This document shows, one piece after another, positions 51,472 through 60,092 of a stretch of 64,000 bases of DNA. This DNA is from Paenibacillus daejeonensis DSM 15491 (GTDB lineage Bacteria; Bacillota; Bacilli; Paenibacillales; Paenibacillaceae): NCBI RefSeq assembly GCF_000378385.1, contig NZ_KB899661.1, forward strand, positions 26,168 through 90,167, written 5' to 3'. The notes beneath the pieces are model-generated. The model had not been told where the DNA came from, made no database searches, and saw nothing but the letters and a program-made list of their open reading frames with translations. Numbering within the stretch: position 1 is the first letter of the stretch; the number at the start of each line of letters is the position of its first letter. The translations under genes and the position numbers were made by a program.

Positions 51472-52632
51472 TTATTTAGGAATGTTGCCAATGACGCCTT
51501 GCACCAGGAAGTCTGCTGCCTCAAGCTCATCCAGTGTCGGCTCCTCTCCCTCTGCAAACCGCACTTCTCCCGCTTGATCCAGAACCGGTCCAGCAAATGG
51601 GCTCAACGTACCCGCTACCAGCTCCGCCTTCTTCTCTTCCACAAACTGCTTCACGTCATCCGGTACTTCGGAGCCCATTTCGGTCAACTGAACGATATTT
51701 TCGCTCAGACGTCCGCGGAACTTGCCATCGTACTTACTTCCTTTAAATTCGCCTTTGATCGCTGTGTCCACCATGTCTACGAACAGGTCAGACCAGTTCC
51801 ACACCGAGCCGGTAATCCAGCCTTGTGGAGCAAGCGTGGCTGCATTGGCGTGGTAGCCGATTGTCATCGCACCGCGACGCTCGGAGGTTTCAATAACGGT
51901 TTTCGTGCAATCCTGATGCTGGCTCAGCACATCGACGCCGCTGTCAATCAAGGAGTTAGCCGCATTTGCCTGCTGACCCGGGTCACACCAGCTGCCAGTG
52001 AAAACAACCGAAGTTGTAGCATCCGGGTTCACCGATTGTGCACCCAGTTGGAATGCATTCACATTGAGCAATACTTGCGGAATCGGTACCGATACGATAT
52101 AGCCAAGCTTGCCGCTTTCGGACATTTTGCCTGCTGCTACACCTGCCAGATAAACCGGCTCCCAGATCGTGCCGAAGTATGTGCCCAGATTCTCAGCTGT
52201 CTTCAGGCCGCCCTGGTGGAAGAACGCAACGTCGGGGTGGCGTTTCGCAACATTCAGTGCAGGGTCAAGGTGACCATAAGAGGTTGGGAAAATAATTTTC
52301 GCGCCGTCCTTGATCATTTGCTCCATGACACGCTCTGCCTCAGCTGTCTCCGGCACATTCTCTGAACGCAGAACCTTCATATCCGGATAAGCTTTCTCCA
52401 CAGCCATACTGCCGAGATAAGCGGCTTGATTATAACCAAAGTCATCACGTGCGCCGACAAAGATGAAGCCTACGGCCGGGCTGTCTGTACCTGGTGCAGC
52501 ACTCGCCTCGCCGCCTTCTGCGTTAGCACCGGACGCCGGGGCAGGCGTAACGCCGGGCTGACTGCAGCCGGTAATGAGCATAACGAGCGCCAAGACCAAT
52601 CCGAACAGCTTGCTGGATGTTTTCATAGACAT
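51472..52632 (-). CDS. BMP-family substrate-binding lipoprotein
   Basis: A 386-residue lipoprotein (lipobox LITGC, Cys at about 22) with an Ala/Gly/Glu-rich linker and the BMP/PnrA/TmpC fold (GFIFVGARDDFGYNQAAYLG; GYIVSVPIPQVLLNVNAFQLGAQSVNP; WCDPGQQANAANSLIDSGVDV). Family members bind nucleosides or nucleobases; this variant resembles nucleobase-binding ones. I place the start at 52632 because GGAGGG lies 8 bases upstream and the lipoprotein signal begins there; the frame is open further upstream but without a site. It follows two permease genes and an ATPase gene on the same strand. Confidence 0.88.
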   Translation of the reverse strand: MSMKTSSKLFGLVLALVMLITGCSQPGVTPAPASGANAEGGEASAAPGTDSPAVGFIFVGARDDFGYNQAAYLGSMAVEKAYPDMKVLRSENVPETAEAERVMEQMIKDGAKIIFPTSYGHLDPALNVAKRHPDVAFFHQGGLKTAENLGTYFGTIWEPVYLAGVAAGKMSESGKLGYIVSVPIPQVLLNVNAFQLGAQSVNPDATTSVVFTGSWCDPGQQANAANSLIDSGVDVLSQHQDCTKTVIETSERRGAMTIGYHANAATLAPQGWITGSVWNWSDLFVDMVDTAIKGEFKGSKYDGKFRGRLSENIVQLTEMGSEVPDDVKQFVEEKKAELVAGTLSPFAGPVLDQAGEVRFAEGEEPTLDELEAADFLVQGVIGNIPK

Positions 52633-52720
52633 GAGAATTCCCTCCACTTTTATGATATCTGTGTTTGTATGAGCAGCCGGTTCTGGCACCCGACCTTCAC
52701 GGCCTTCCGCCACCGGCGAG

Positions 52721-53632
52721 TCAACCTGCTGATGTTCCGGTGAATACTTTGCGCAGCGCCTCTGGCGTCTGGCTTCGTTTCTTGCGCTCCACAATGTAGA
52801 GTGCGGCCAAGGTGAGAATGTAAGGCACCATGAATAGGAAGAAAGGTGAAATACCAAGCCCCGTCTGCTGAACGGTCAGCTGCAGCGCCTGCGCGGCACC
52901 GAACAGGTACGCACCCAGCATGGCTCGGAACGGCAGCCAGGAAGCGAAGATGACGAGCGCCACCGCGACGACGCCGCGGCCTTGCACCATATTTTCCACC
53001 CAGCTGTGGGTAAAGGCGACGGACAGCTGCACCCCGCCTACACCAGCCAAGAAGCCCCCTGCCAGCACAGCTGCATAACGGATCAGCTGCGGGTTGATGC
53101 CGCTGGCAAACAACACATCCTCACGTTCACCGGTTGCCCGGAGAATGACGCCCAGTCGGGTTCGGAATAGCAGATACCAGAGCAACGGCACGAGGATAAA
53201 GGACAAGTATGTCAGTGGATCATGGTTGAACAATACCTTGCCCAGAAACGGAATCTCGGAGAGCAGCGGAATCGGCACCGGGTTGAAGCCAACGATTTGT
53301 TCACTGACAAACCCGCGTCCGAAGAAGGAGGTAATCCCCATTCCGAAAAACATGATGGTCAGGCCAGTCGCCAGCTGATTGGCGCCACAGGTCAAAACCA
53401 GAAATGCGTGAATCATAGAGATCAGCAGTCCGCACAGGCCGCCAGCGAGTGTGCCGAGCCAGGGATTGCCGGTCCAGACCGTAACGGCAAAGCCCCCAAG
53501 CGCTCCACAGAGCATCGAGCCCTCCGTACCCAGGTTAATGACCCCCGCACGCTCTGAGATCAGCTCGCCTTGACTGGCATACATAACCGATGTGCCGGAG
53601 CGTATCGCTCCTGTCAGAATATCTGTAATCAT
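52721..53632 (-). CDS. ABC transporter permease, nucleoside/BMP type
   Basis: A 303-residue membrane protein with about eight to nine hydrophobic segments, of the branched-chain/BPD_transp_2 type (VINLGTEGSMLCGALGG; LTCGANQLATGLTIMFFGMGI). It pairs with the second permease, whose gene overlaps it by 4 bp. Such pairs transport nucleosides or nucleobases in YufP/YufQ-type systems. Confidence 0.9.
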   Translation of the reverse strand: MITDILTGAIRSGTSVMYASQGELISERAGVINLGTEGSMLCGALGGFAVTVWTGNPWLGTLAGGLCGLLISMIHAFLVLTCGANQLATGLTIMFFGMGITSFFGRGFVSEQIVGFNPVPIPLLSEIPFLGKVLFNHDPLTYLSFILVPLLWYLLFRTRLGVILRATGEREDVLFASGINPQLIRYAAVLAGGFLAGVGGVQLSVAFTHSWVENMVQGRGVVAVALVIFASWLPFRAMLGAYLFGAAQALQLTVQQTGLGISPFFLFMVPYILTLAALYIVERKKRSQTPEALRKVFTGTSAG

Positions 53633-54690
53633 CTGCTAAACCTCCTTCCAATGCCGAGCAAGAAGAACAGAACCAATCCCATCAGAATGTGTACCGACGA
53701 GGATGGGAGTCCCGAGGAAATCTCGAGCGAGTTGCCCGCCACCGTAATCATACCGAGGATAAAGGCCGTGAATACGAGCCGGATCGGACTATTCCAGGCC
53801 ATCCAGGCAGCCAGGAAGCCAAGGTAGCCATAATTGGCACCTGTTGCCGGCCTTAGACGACCTTCAATACCCGCAATTTCAATCATGCCAGCCACGCCAG
53901 CGAGAGCGCCCGCCGCCAGCAAGACACCGACTTGCATCCAGCTTACCTTGAAACCTGCACGTTCAGCGGCCAGGTTATTGCTGCCCAGCACCCGAATTCG
54001 GAAGCCCAGCCTGGTGTACTTGAGGACGTACCAGACCACTGCAACCAGCGCCAGTGCAATGACGATGCCGACATGCAGCCGGGTTCCGTTGACGATTGGC
54101 AGGCGGAGCGTAGCGGCAATCTCCGGCGAGAACGGCCAGTTGAACGACTCGGGGTCCTTCAGCAGCCCATGGACGAAGAATCCGACCGTGAATACCGCGA
54201 CATAGTTGAGCAGCAAGCTGGAGATCGTCTCATTCAGATTGCCTCTCACTTTCAGAAAAGCCGTGATGCCTGCCCAGGTGGCGCCGCCAAGCGCACCTGC
54301 GATCAGCATCAGTGGAATACCTAGCCAGAAAGGCATGCTATGGAGATAAAAGACGGCAAACCAGGTGGCGAATAAAGCTCCGATTGCCAGTTGTCCCTCA
54401 CCACCGACATTGATCATGCCGGCTCTGGCCGGCAAGGCCGCCGCCAGTCCCGTGAGGATGATCGGCGTCGCCTTGATCAGCACCTCGCCGAAGCCATACA
54501 AATCGCCAAAGGTAGAGGAGATCATCGAGCCATACAGGCTGATGGGGTTGACGTCGTAGAACATCAGGAAGAGTCCGAAGAGAAGAAAGGGCGCCGCGAT
54601 CAAGCCAGCCTGGATGCCAAGGGGCTTCCAACGGTTGCGGCCCAGCGGCCTTGTGGCCAGTGTGGATGCTGCTGCTGCTTGCTGCTTCAT
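53629..54690 (-). CDS. ABC transporter permease, nucleoside/BMP type
   Basis: A 353-residue membrane protein, YufP-like ([43 protein letters not shown]), with about nine to ten hydrophobic segments. It overlaps the ATPase gene upstream and the other permease gene downstream by 4 bp each, so all transport genes are translationally coupled. Confidence 0.9.
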   Translation of the reverse strand: MKQQAAAASTLATRPLGRNRWKPLGIQAGLIAAPFLLFGLFLMFYDVNPISLYGSMISSTFGDLYGFGEVLIKATPIILTGLAAALPARAGMINVGGEGQLAIGALFATWFAVFYLHSMPFWLGIPLMLIAGALGGATWAGITAFLKVRGNLNETISSLLLNYVAVFTVGFFVHGLLKDPESFNWPFSPEIAATLRLPIVNGTRLHVGIVIALALVAVVWYVLKYTRLGFRIRVLGSNNLAAERAGFKVSWMQVGVLLAAGALAGVAGMIEIAGIEGRLRPATGANYGYLGFLAAWMAWNSPIRLVFTAFILGMITVAGNSLEISSGLPSSSVHILMGLVLFFLLGIGRRFSR

Positions 54691-56234
54691 GCCGATTCTC
54701 CTTTCAACATTAGATAGCCAATCTCCGAGGTGGTCGTCTCCGACGGCCGGTAGCCGCTCGACAGCCGCTTGCCAGATAGGACAACCAGCCGGTCGGACAG
54801 CTTGAACAACTCGTCCAGATCCTCGGAGAACAATAGGATGGCCGTGCCCTGCTCAGCCAGTGTAATCAACTGCTGCTGAATCGTACGTGTGGTGCCAATG
54901 TCCAGCCCCCGGCTAGGGTAGCTAATAATTAGAATGTCGGGCTTGCGAATCAGCGCCCGCGAGAGTACCATTCGCTGCACATTGCCACCCGATAGCTCAT
55001 CCGCCCGCCGATCCGGGTCAGCCAGTGCCAAGGCCTTTGCGTCTTCGCTTGCCCCAAGCTCGCTGCGAATCTGTTTCCAGTCCATGCCCGTGCCCTTGTT
55101 CTGAACGGAGATACCGTCGAGTACCATATGCTCCAGGATGGTGAAGCCCGGGATGACGGATTCCTTCAGCGGGTCTTCGGAGACGAAGCTGACACCAGCT
55201 TTCATGAAATCCGCCGGACCACCAGTAAGAGCTTTACCTTTAATCTGCAGCGAACCCGCAGCCAGCGGACGCAGGCCGAACATGACCTCTGCCAGTTCCC
55301 GCTGACCGCTGCCGGAGATCCCGGCGACACCTGTAATCTCTCCCGACCGCAACGTAAGTCCCAATGATTCGATGACCGTCTCGCCATGATTGCCCTTGAT
55401 GATGCCATCCCGCACCTCCATGACAACCTCTCCCGCAGCTGCATCTACTGCAGTCTGCTTCGTAACGGTCTTGAGCGGCTTGACGCCCATCATGGATTTG
55501 ATCAGGGTATCGCCGTCCAGTCCATCGCTGCGACTCGCCTGATACGTAATCTGTCCGGCGCGGAGCACTGTCACCTGATCCGCACAGGCCAGCACTTCAT
55601 TGATTTTGTGTGTAATGAGGACGATGCCGTAGCCATCCTTGCGCAGCAGGTCCAGCATCTTGAGGAACGATTCGACCTCTTGCGGCACCAGCACACTGGT
55701 CGGTTCATCGAAGATGATGATCCGTGTACCTGGTACCAGCAGCACCTTGACGATCTCCAGCCGCTGCCGCTGACCGAGATCGAGCTGCCAGACATCCGCA
55801 TCGGGATTCACGGCGAGTCCGTACTTGGCTGATACTTCCTGGATCTGCTCCCGCAGCTGCTTGCGTCTGAGGCGCCATCCCCCCGTCGATACCGCCAGTG
55901 CGACATTGTCTAGCACCGAGAGCGCCGGGACCAGTCGGAAATCCTGGAATACCATGCCGATACCCTTCGCCCGGGCCTTGATCGGCGGATGCAGCGTCGT
56001 CCGCTCACCATCCATGATGACCTCTCCGTCGTTGGGTTCATATACGCCGTACAGCATCTTCATCAGCGTACTCTTGCCCGCTCCGTTCTCTCCAAGCACA
56101 GCATGGATGGAGCCTGCATCGATATCCAGATCAATATTGTTGTTGGCGACCAGGGAGCCGAATCGTTTCGTCAGACCCCGGGCTTGCAGTAGCGTTGTCT
56201 TCGGTCCGTTTCCTACGGAAGCTGGTTTATCCAC
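54687..56234 (-). CDS. ABC transporter ATPase with two nucleotide-binding domains, nucleoside/BMP type
   Basis: A 515-residue protein with two ATPase domains. The first has Walker [10 protein letters not shown], signature region LGQRQRLEI and Walker B IIFDEPTS; the second has a degenerate Walker A ([11 protein letters not shown]), signature LSGGNVQR and Walker [13 protein letters not shown], where Tyr-Pro-Ser replaces the usual Glu/Asn-Pro-Thr. This asymmetry is typical of YufO/RbsA/NupO-type importers, in which one site hydrolyses ATP. It is the first gene of the second amide cluster; a GlnR/TnrA-like box lies 36 bp upstream. Confidence 0.92.
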   Translation of the reverse strand: MDKPASVGNGPKTTLLQARGLTKRFGSLVANNNIDLDIDAGSIHAVLGENGAGKSTLMKMLYGVYEPNDGEVIMDGERTTLHPPIKARAKGIGMVFQDFRLVPALSVLDNVALAVSTGGWRLRRKQLREQIQEVSAKYGLAVNPDADVWQLDLGQRQRLEIVKVLLVPGTRIIIFDEPTSVLVPQEVESFLKMLDLLRKDGYGIVLITHKINEVLACADQVTVLRAGQITYQASRSDGLDGDTLIKSMMGVKPLKTVTKQTAVDAAAGEVVMEVRDGIIKGNHGETVIESLGLTLRSGEITGVAGISGSGQRELAEVMFGLRPLAAGSLQIKGKALTGGPADFMKAGVSFVSEDPLKESVIPGFTILEHMVLDGISVQNKGTGMDWKQIRSELGASEDAKALALADPDRRADELSGGNVQRMVLSRALIRKPDILIISYPSRGLDIGTTRTIQQQLITLAEQGTAILLFSEDLDELFKLSDRLVVLSGKRLSSGYRPSETTTSEIGYLMLKGESA

Positions 56235-56270
56235 TGTTCGTTCGCCCCTTTGCTTTGTTTTTTGTTAACG

Positions 56271-56287
56271 TGTCAGTTTATTTAACG
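56271..56287. promoter_or_regulatory. GlnR/TnrA-like box before the second amide cluster
   Basis: TGTCAGTTTATTTAACG matches TGTNAN7TNACA except for the last base. It lies just downstream of a minus-strand TATAAT (56295-56300), i.e. around the expected transcription start of the BMP transporter operon; this position would suit repression. Confidence 0.45.
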
Positions 56288-56374
56288 TAATTTGATTATA
56301 ATACGAGGATGTCGAATTATCTTTGTGATGAAAACATAGTCATTTCTTTTTCATACTGGGTGTTTTCTATATAA

Positions 56375-56390
56375 GTTACATATATGTAAC
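56375..56390. promoter_or_regulatory. Perfect 16-bp palindrome upstream of the BMP operon
   Basis: GTTACATATATGTAAC is a perfect palindrome about 75 bp upstream of the predicted -10. It may be an operator or activator site, for instance for the PucR regulator; no binding consensus is known to me for it. Confidence 0.4.
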
Positions 56391-56497
56391 ACAAATTAGC
56401 GAATAACTCCTCACATTGGGCAACCTCTACTACCTTTCCAATCATGACCGGGACGTTAGCTATGGCAGCCAGACTCACACCAGCGCGGCGTGGGGTT

Positions 56498-56945
56498 GCG
56501 AGCAATAGAGGAACAAAGGTGTGTTACAGCGGGCGCGGCGCGGGTTTGCGAGCAAATAGAGGAACAAAGGTGCATTACAGCGGGCGCAGGGCGGGTTTGC
56601 GAGCAAATAGAGGAACAAAGGTGTGTTACAGTGGGCGCGGCGCGAGTTTGCGAGCAAATAGAGGAACAAAGGTGTGTTACAGCGGTCGCGGCGCGAGTTT
56701 GCGAGCAAATAGAGGAACAAAGGTGTGTTACAGTGGGCACGGCGTGGGGTTGCGAGCAAATAGAGGAACAAAGGTGTGTTACAGCGGGCACGGCGTGGGG
56801 TTGCGAGCAAATAGAGGAACAAAAGGGCGTTACAGCGGGCGCGGCGCGGGGTTGCGAGCAAATAGAGGAACAAAGGTGTGTTACAGCGGGCGCGGCGCGG
56901 GGTTGCGAGCAAATAAAGGAACAAAGGTGTGTTACAGCGGGCCGT
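56498..56945. repeat. Nine-copy 51-bp tandem repeat array
   Basis: Units start at 56498, 56548, 56599, 56650, 56701, 56752, 56803, 56854 and 56905 (period 51; the first 50). Each has a 33-bp conserved core (gcgagcaaatagaggaacaa, then aggtgtgttacag) and an 18-bp GC-rich linker (cgggcgcggcgcgggttt and variants). The period is a multiple of three, so several frames stay open on both strands, but none has a ribosome binding site or domain. The array follows the hairpin after the Ohr gene, mirroring the copy at 1-83, which also lies just beyond a terminator. The rest of the gap 56391-56497 shows nothing clear. Confidence 0.92.
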
Positions 56946-56976
56946 TGGCGGGAATACGAGGTCCATTGAACTCAAG

Positions 56977-57021
56977 AAGGCCTCTTCCTTCCCGCCAATG
57001 TCCGGGGAAGAAAGAGGCCTT
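56977..57021 (-). terminator. Hairpin after the Ohr gene
   Basis: AAGGCCTCTTCCTTCCC pairs with GGGGAAGAAAGAGGCCTT (arms 56977-56993 and 57004-57021, small bulge). The T-run after it is weak (TTCTTG). It lies 19 bases after the Ohr stop and just before the 51-bp array. Confidence 0.65.
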
Positions 57022-57039
57022 CCAATGTGCCGCAGTTAC

Positions 57040-57462
57040 TTAAATGCTGACATACGCCAGATCAACCTCAATATTGCCACGGGTCGCGCGGGAGTAAGGG
57101 CAGATCTCGTGAGCATCAGAGATTAGATCGAGAGCAGTGCTCTCGTCGACTCCACCGAGGGCAATCTCCAGCTTGACCGCCAGCACATAGTTGTCGGCCT
57201 CGTCCTTGCCAATGGTCACATGGCCGGTTACTCGCGTACTCTCAAACTTGACCTCACGCTGTCTACATGCAACGTTGAGCGCACTCTCGAAGCAAGCAGC
57301 GTAGCCTGCGGCGAACAGCTGCTCCGGATTGGTTGCTTGTCCACCCTGGCCACCCAGCTCCTTGGGCATGCGCAGCGGCAGCTCCAGGACGCCGTCGCTG
57401 GACTTCAGCTTGCCATCGCGGCCGCCTTCTACCGTCACGGTTGCGGTATACATGGGATGCAT
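57040..57462 (-). CDS. ohr: Organic hydroperoxide resistance protein (Ohr/OsmC family)
   Basis: A 140-residue Ohr/OsmC-type thiol peroxidase that reduces organic hydroperoxides. The two redox cysteines are in AACFESAL (about 54-61) and HEICPYSRAT (about 118-127), and the fold start MYTATVTVEGGRDG is typical. The ATG at 57462 is preceded by AGGAGG with a 9-base spacer; a GTG-like upstream extension has no support. It stands alone with its own hairpin. Regulation by an OhrR-type repressor is usual, but no such gene is in the window. Confidence 0.92.
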   Translation of the reverse strand: MHPMYTATVTVEGGRDGKLKSSDGVLELPLRMPKELGGQGGQATNPEQLFAAGYAACFESALNVACRQREVKFESTRVTGHVTIGKDEADNYVLAVKLEIALGGVDESTALDLISDAHEICPYSRATRGNIEVDLAYVSI

Positions 57463-57569
57463 AATCAGATTCCTCCTGCAATTCAGGATCGGAGGCCGCA
57501 TACATGCAGCTTCCGCCAAGACACTCCTGATTATGCCACAATTCCCATTATTTCATACGCCGCCTCGGC

Positions 57570-58190
57570 TCAGTCTGGACGCGGCAACGAGATGACCTCT
57601 CCGAGACGGGCGTAGTCCGATCCCGCGAGACGGCTGACCGGGTCCAGTGCCACAATATCAATCCGACCCTCATGGTAGAGAGACGCATCGATATGGAACC
57701 GCACAATCCGCCCGAGCAGCAAATCTGTTGTCGGCGACTCTGACGTTTCGCCCAACGGCAGTGCCTGCTCCAGCACACACTCCATACGGATGCGCGCCTC
57801 TGCCAATCCGGGCACGGCGATCGCTTCACTCGCAACCTGGGTCAGTTCGGCAAGCGCCACTTCACTGGCCTCCGGCGGCAGATTGGCTGCCGTTTGATTC
57901 ATTTGTTCCAAGTATGAAGTATCCGTGATATGGACGACAAAAGCGCCTTCCGTCATGGCATTCCGTGCCGTATCTTTTGGCTTGCCCCCTCTGCGCTGAA
58001 TGGCGATGGAGACCAGGGGCGGCTTGCTGCTGACGATGTTGAAGTAGCTGAAGGGAGCTGCGTTAAGCACCCCCTCCGGCGATAACGTCGTCACGAGGGC
58101 AATGGGACGCGGGACAATGCTTCCGATCAACAGCTTGTAATTCTCCCGCTCACTCTGCTGTGCTGGGTCGATTGACAGCATGGATTTCAT
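57570..58190 (-). CDS. Flavin reductase-like domain protein (FMN-binding split barrel)
   Basis: A 206-residue FMN-binding split-barrel protein (YKLLIGSIVPRPIALVTT; NAAPFSYFNIVSSKPPLVSIA; DTARNAMTEGAFVVHI), like flavoredoxins and flavin reductase-type proteins. It may supply reduced flavin or act in reductive detoxification; the partner is unknown. The ATG at 58190 has GAGG 8 bases upstream. It is 107 bp upstream of ohr on the same strand. Confidence 0.87.
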   Translation of the reverse strand: MKSMLSIDPAQQSERENYKLLIGSIVPRPIALVTTLSPEGVLNAAPFSYFNIVSSKPPLVSIAIQRRGGKPKDTARNAMTEGAFVVHITDTSYLEQMNQTAANLPPEASEVALAELTQVASEAIAVPGLAEARIRMECVLEQALPLGETSESPTTDLLLGRIVRFHIDASLYHEGRIDIVALDPVSRLAGSDYARLGEVISLPRPD

Positions 58191-58397
58191 AGGTGTAGCC
58201 TCGCTTTCCCTAGTAGGTTTGCCTCCACTATACCGCTTGCCCCGACACAGCGCAAGATGCCAGCCTCCACGTCCCCTCACCTCTGATCAGACTGGACATA
58301 AATCCATATATTCACGTTCTATTCGACTTGTAATCCATACCGTGCTCGGCTAGCATCAGAACTAACACTCTCATCATTTGAATAAGGAGCTGATCGG

Positions 58398-60092
58398 ATG
58401 ATACGCCTTTTCCGTACCAATGAGGTGCGACACATCGAAGAACTAGAGGGTCTCTGGGAATTTGCTGTGCTGGGAGAGCACGATGAGCCAGCATCTGCCG
58501 ACTATCGCTATCGACTGCATGTGCCTGGCTGCTGGGAGGTTCACCCAGAACTCTTGACGTATCAGGGGCGAGGTGTTTACCGCAAATGGATTCGGGTAGA
58601 GGAGCCCGGCCCGCTGCGCTTCCTGTTCAAGGGTGCGAGCCACACCGCGGACGTCTATTGGAATGGACAGCCGGTCGCGCATCACTACAATGCCTATACT
58701 GCCTTCGAAGCACGGGTAGCGCATGCCGCCCCAGGCGAGCATGAGCTGACAATCGTCGTCGACAATCGCTTTCACGAAGGCTCCGCCCTCCACATCGCCA
58801 ATGACTACCATACCTATGGCGGCCTCATCCGTCCGGTCGTCCTGGAACACCTGCAAGACATCCTCATTGAGAGAATTCAATTCACTCCAGACTGGAGGGA
58901 TAGTGGGTGGCATGCCGATGTACAGGTGACCGTACGCAACCTCACGGATACCTTACAAACCATCCGCCTGGAAGGCTCGCTCACAGGTGAACGCCTATTG
59001 TTCACCGAGACGGAGCTGCAGCCCCAGGAGTCACGCACGCTTCATGGCCATTTTCCATGTCCCACAGCCAAGGACTGGACAGTCGAATCGCCAGAGCTCT
59101 ACCTGTTGCGGATGCAAGTCCATACAGACCGCAATCAACCGATTGATGATCTGATTGAGCGGGTCGGGTTCCGCATGGTCACAACCGAGCGCGAACGCAT
59201 CCAAGTGAATGGACAGGATCTTATACTCAAGGGCTTCAACCGACATGAGGACCATCCGGCCGTTGGTCCAACCTTCCCCATCCCGCTGATGGTCAACGAT
59301 CTGGAGTTAATGCGGGATATGGGCGGCAATACCGTGCGGACAAGTCACTACCCCAACGATGAACGGTTCCTGGATCTATGTGATGAGATGGGATTCTATG
59401 TATGGGAGGAAAATCACGCCCGAGGACTCAGCCTGGAGCAGATGCAGCATCCCCGGTTTGACGCCCAATGCGAGCAAGTGAACCGGGAGATGGTCGAACA
59501 GCACGCGAATCATCCGTCGATTATCATCTGGGGTATTCTCAATGAATGCGCGAGCGATACGGAGGAAGGCCGATTGAAATACAAAAGCCAGTTGGAACAA
59601 ATCCGAAGTCTGGATGCCAGCCGACCGCTCACCTTTGCCAGTCACCACCGGAGCCGGGAGCTGTGCTTCGACCTCGTGGATATCGTCTCCTTCAATCTCT
59701 ACCCTGGGTGGTACGGCGATGAGGACCCTGGCGAGCTATGCGATCAGGCTCGCGGCTGGGCAGATGCTGCTGGCGGCAGAGGCAAGCCGATGATCATGAG
59801 CGAGTTCGGCGGAGACGGCTATTACGGCCACCGCGATCCAGGTCGCGCCAGAGGTACGGAAGAGCGTCATGCCGATATCATCGAGGCGAATCTGAAGGCC
59901 TACACCGAGCGCCCCTATATCTCCGGTATGCTGATCTGGCAATTCTGCGACTGCCGTGTCACCGAGTCGACAGGCTGGCTGCTCAGCCGCGCCATGACTC
60001 AGAATAGTAAAGGTATCGTTGACCGTTACCGCAGACCAAAGCTGGCTTATCATGCGGTCAAAAAATATTACGGGCGGATCGGAGACTCATAG
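58398..60092 (+). CDS. GH2 glycoside hydrolase, beta-glucuronidase/galactosidase-like
   Basis: A 564-residue GH2 enzyme: N-terminal jelly-roll (about 10-165), immunoglobulin-like domain (about 166-262) and TIM barrel (about 263-560). Acid/base E383 (GILNECAS) and nucleophile E469 (IMSEFGG) are present, as is NRHEDHPAVG. Length and the pattern of the barrel favour beta-glucuronidase over beta-galactosidase; no signal peptide is seen. AAGGAG lies 8 bases before the ATG. Its last 35 bases overlap the 3' end of the convergent deacetylase gene. Confidence 0.87.
   Translation: MIRLFRTNEVRHIEELEGLWEFAVLGEHDEPASADYRYRLHVPGCWEVHPELLTYQGRGVYRKWIRVEEPGPLRFLFKGASHTADVYWNGQPVAHHYNAYTAFEARVAHAAPGEHELTIVVDNRFHEGSALHIANDYHTYGGLIRPVVLEHLQDILIERIQFTPDWRDSGWHADVQVTVRNLTDTLQTIRLEGSLTGERLLFTETELQPQESRTLHGHFPCPTAKDWTVESPELYLLRMQVHTDRNQPIDDLIERVGFRMVTTERERIQVNGQDLILKGFNRHEDHPAVGPTFPIPLMVNDLELMRDMGGNTVRTSHYPNDERFLDLCDEMGFYVWEENHARGLSLEQMQHPRFDAQCEQVNREMVEQHANHPSIIIWGILNECASDTEEGRLKYKSQLEQIRSLDASRPLTFASHHRSRELCFDLVDIVSFNLYPGWYGDEDPGELCDQARGWADAAGGRGKPMIMSEFGGDGYYGHRDPGRARGTEERHADIIEANLKAYTERPYISGMLIWQFCDCRVTESTGWLLSRAMTQNSKGIVDRYRRPKLAYHAVKKYYGRIGDS

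Noticed and set aside
50563-52365. 600-codon plus-strand frame opposite the formamidase and BMP lipoprotein genes
   Set aside because: It spans two clear genes on the other strand and encodes no recognisable protein.
56498-56945. CRISPR-like reading of the array (33-bp repeat, 18-bp spacer)
   Set aside because: The 18-bp parts are near-identical between units and too short; no cas genes in the window.
56444-57043. Long open frames with 17-residue repeats on both strands across the 51-bp array
   Set aside because: The 51-bp period keeps frames open in several phases at once; no ribosome binding site, signal or domain supports any of them.
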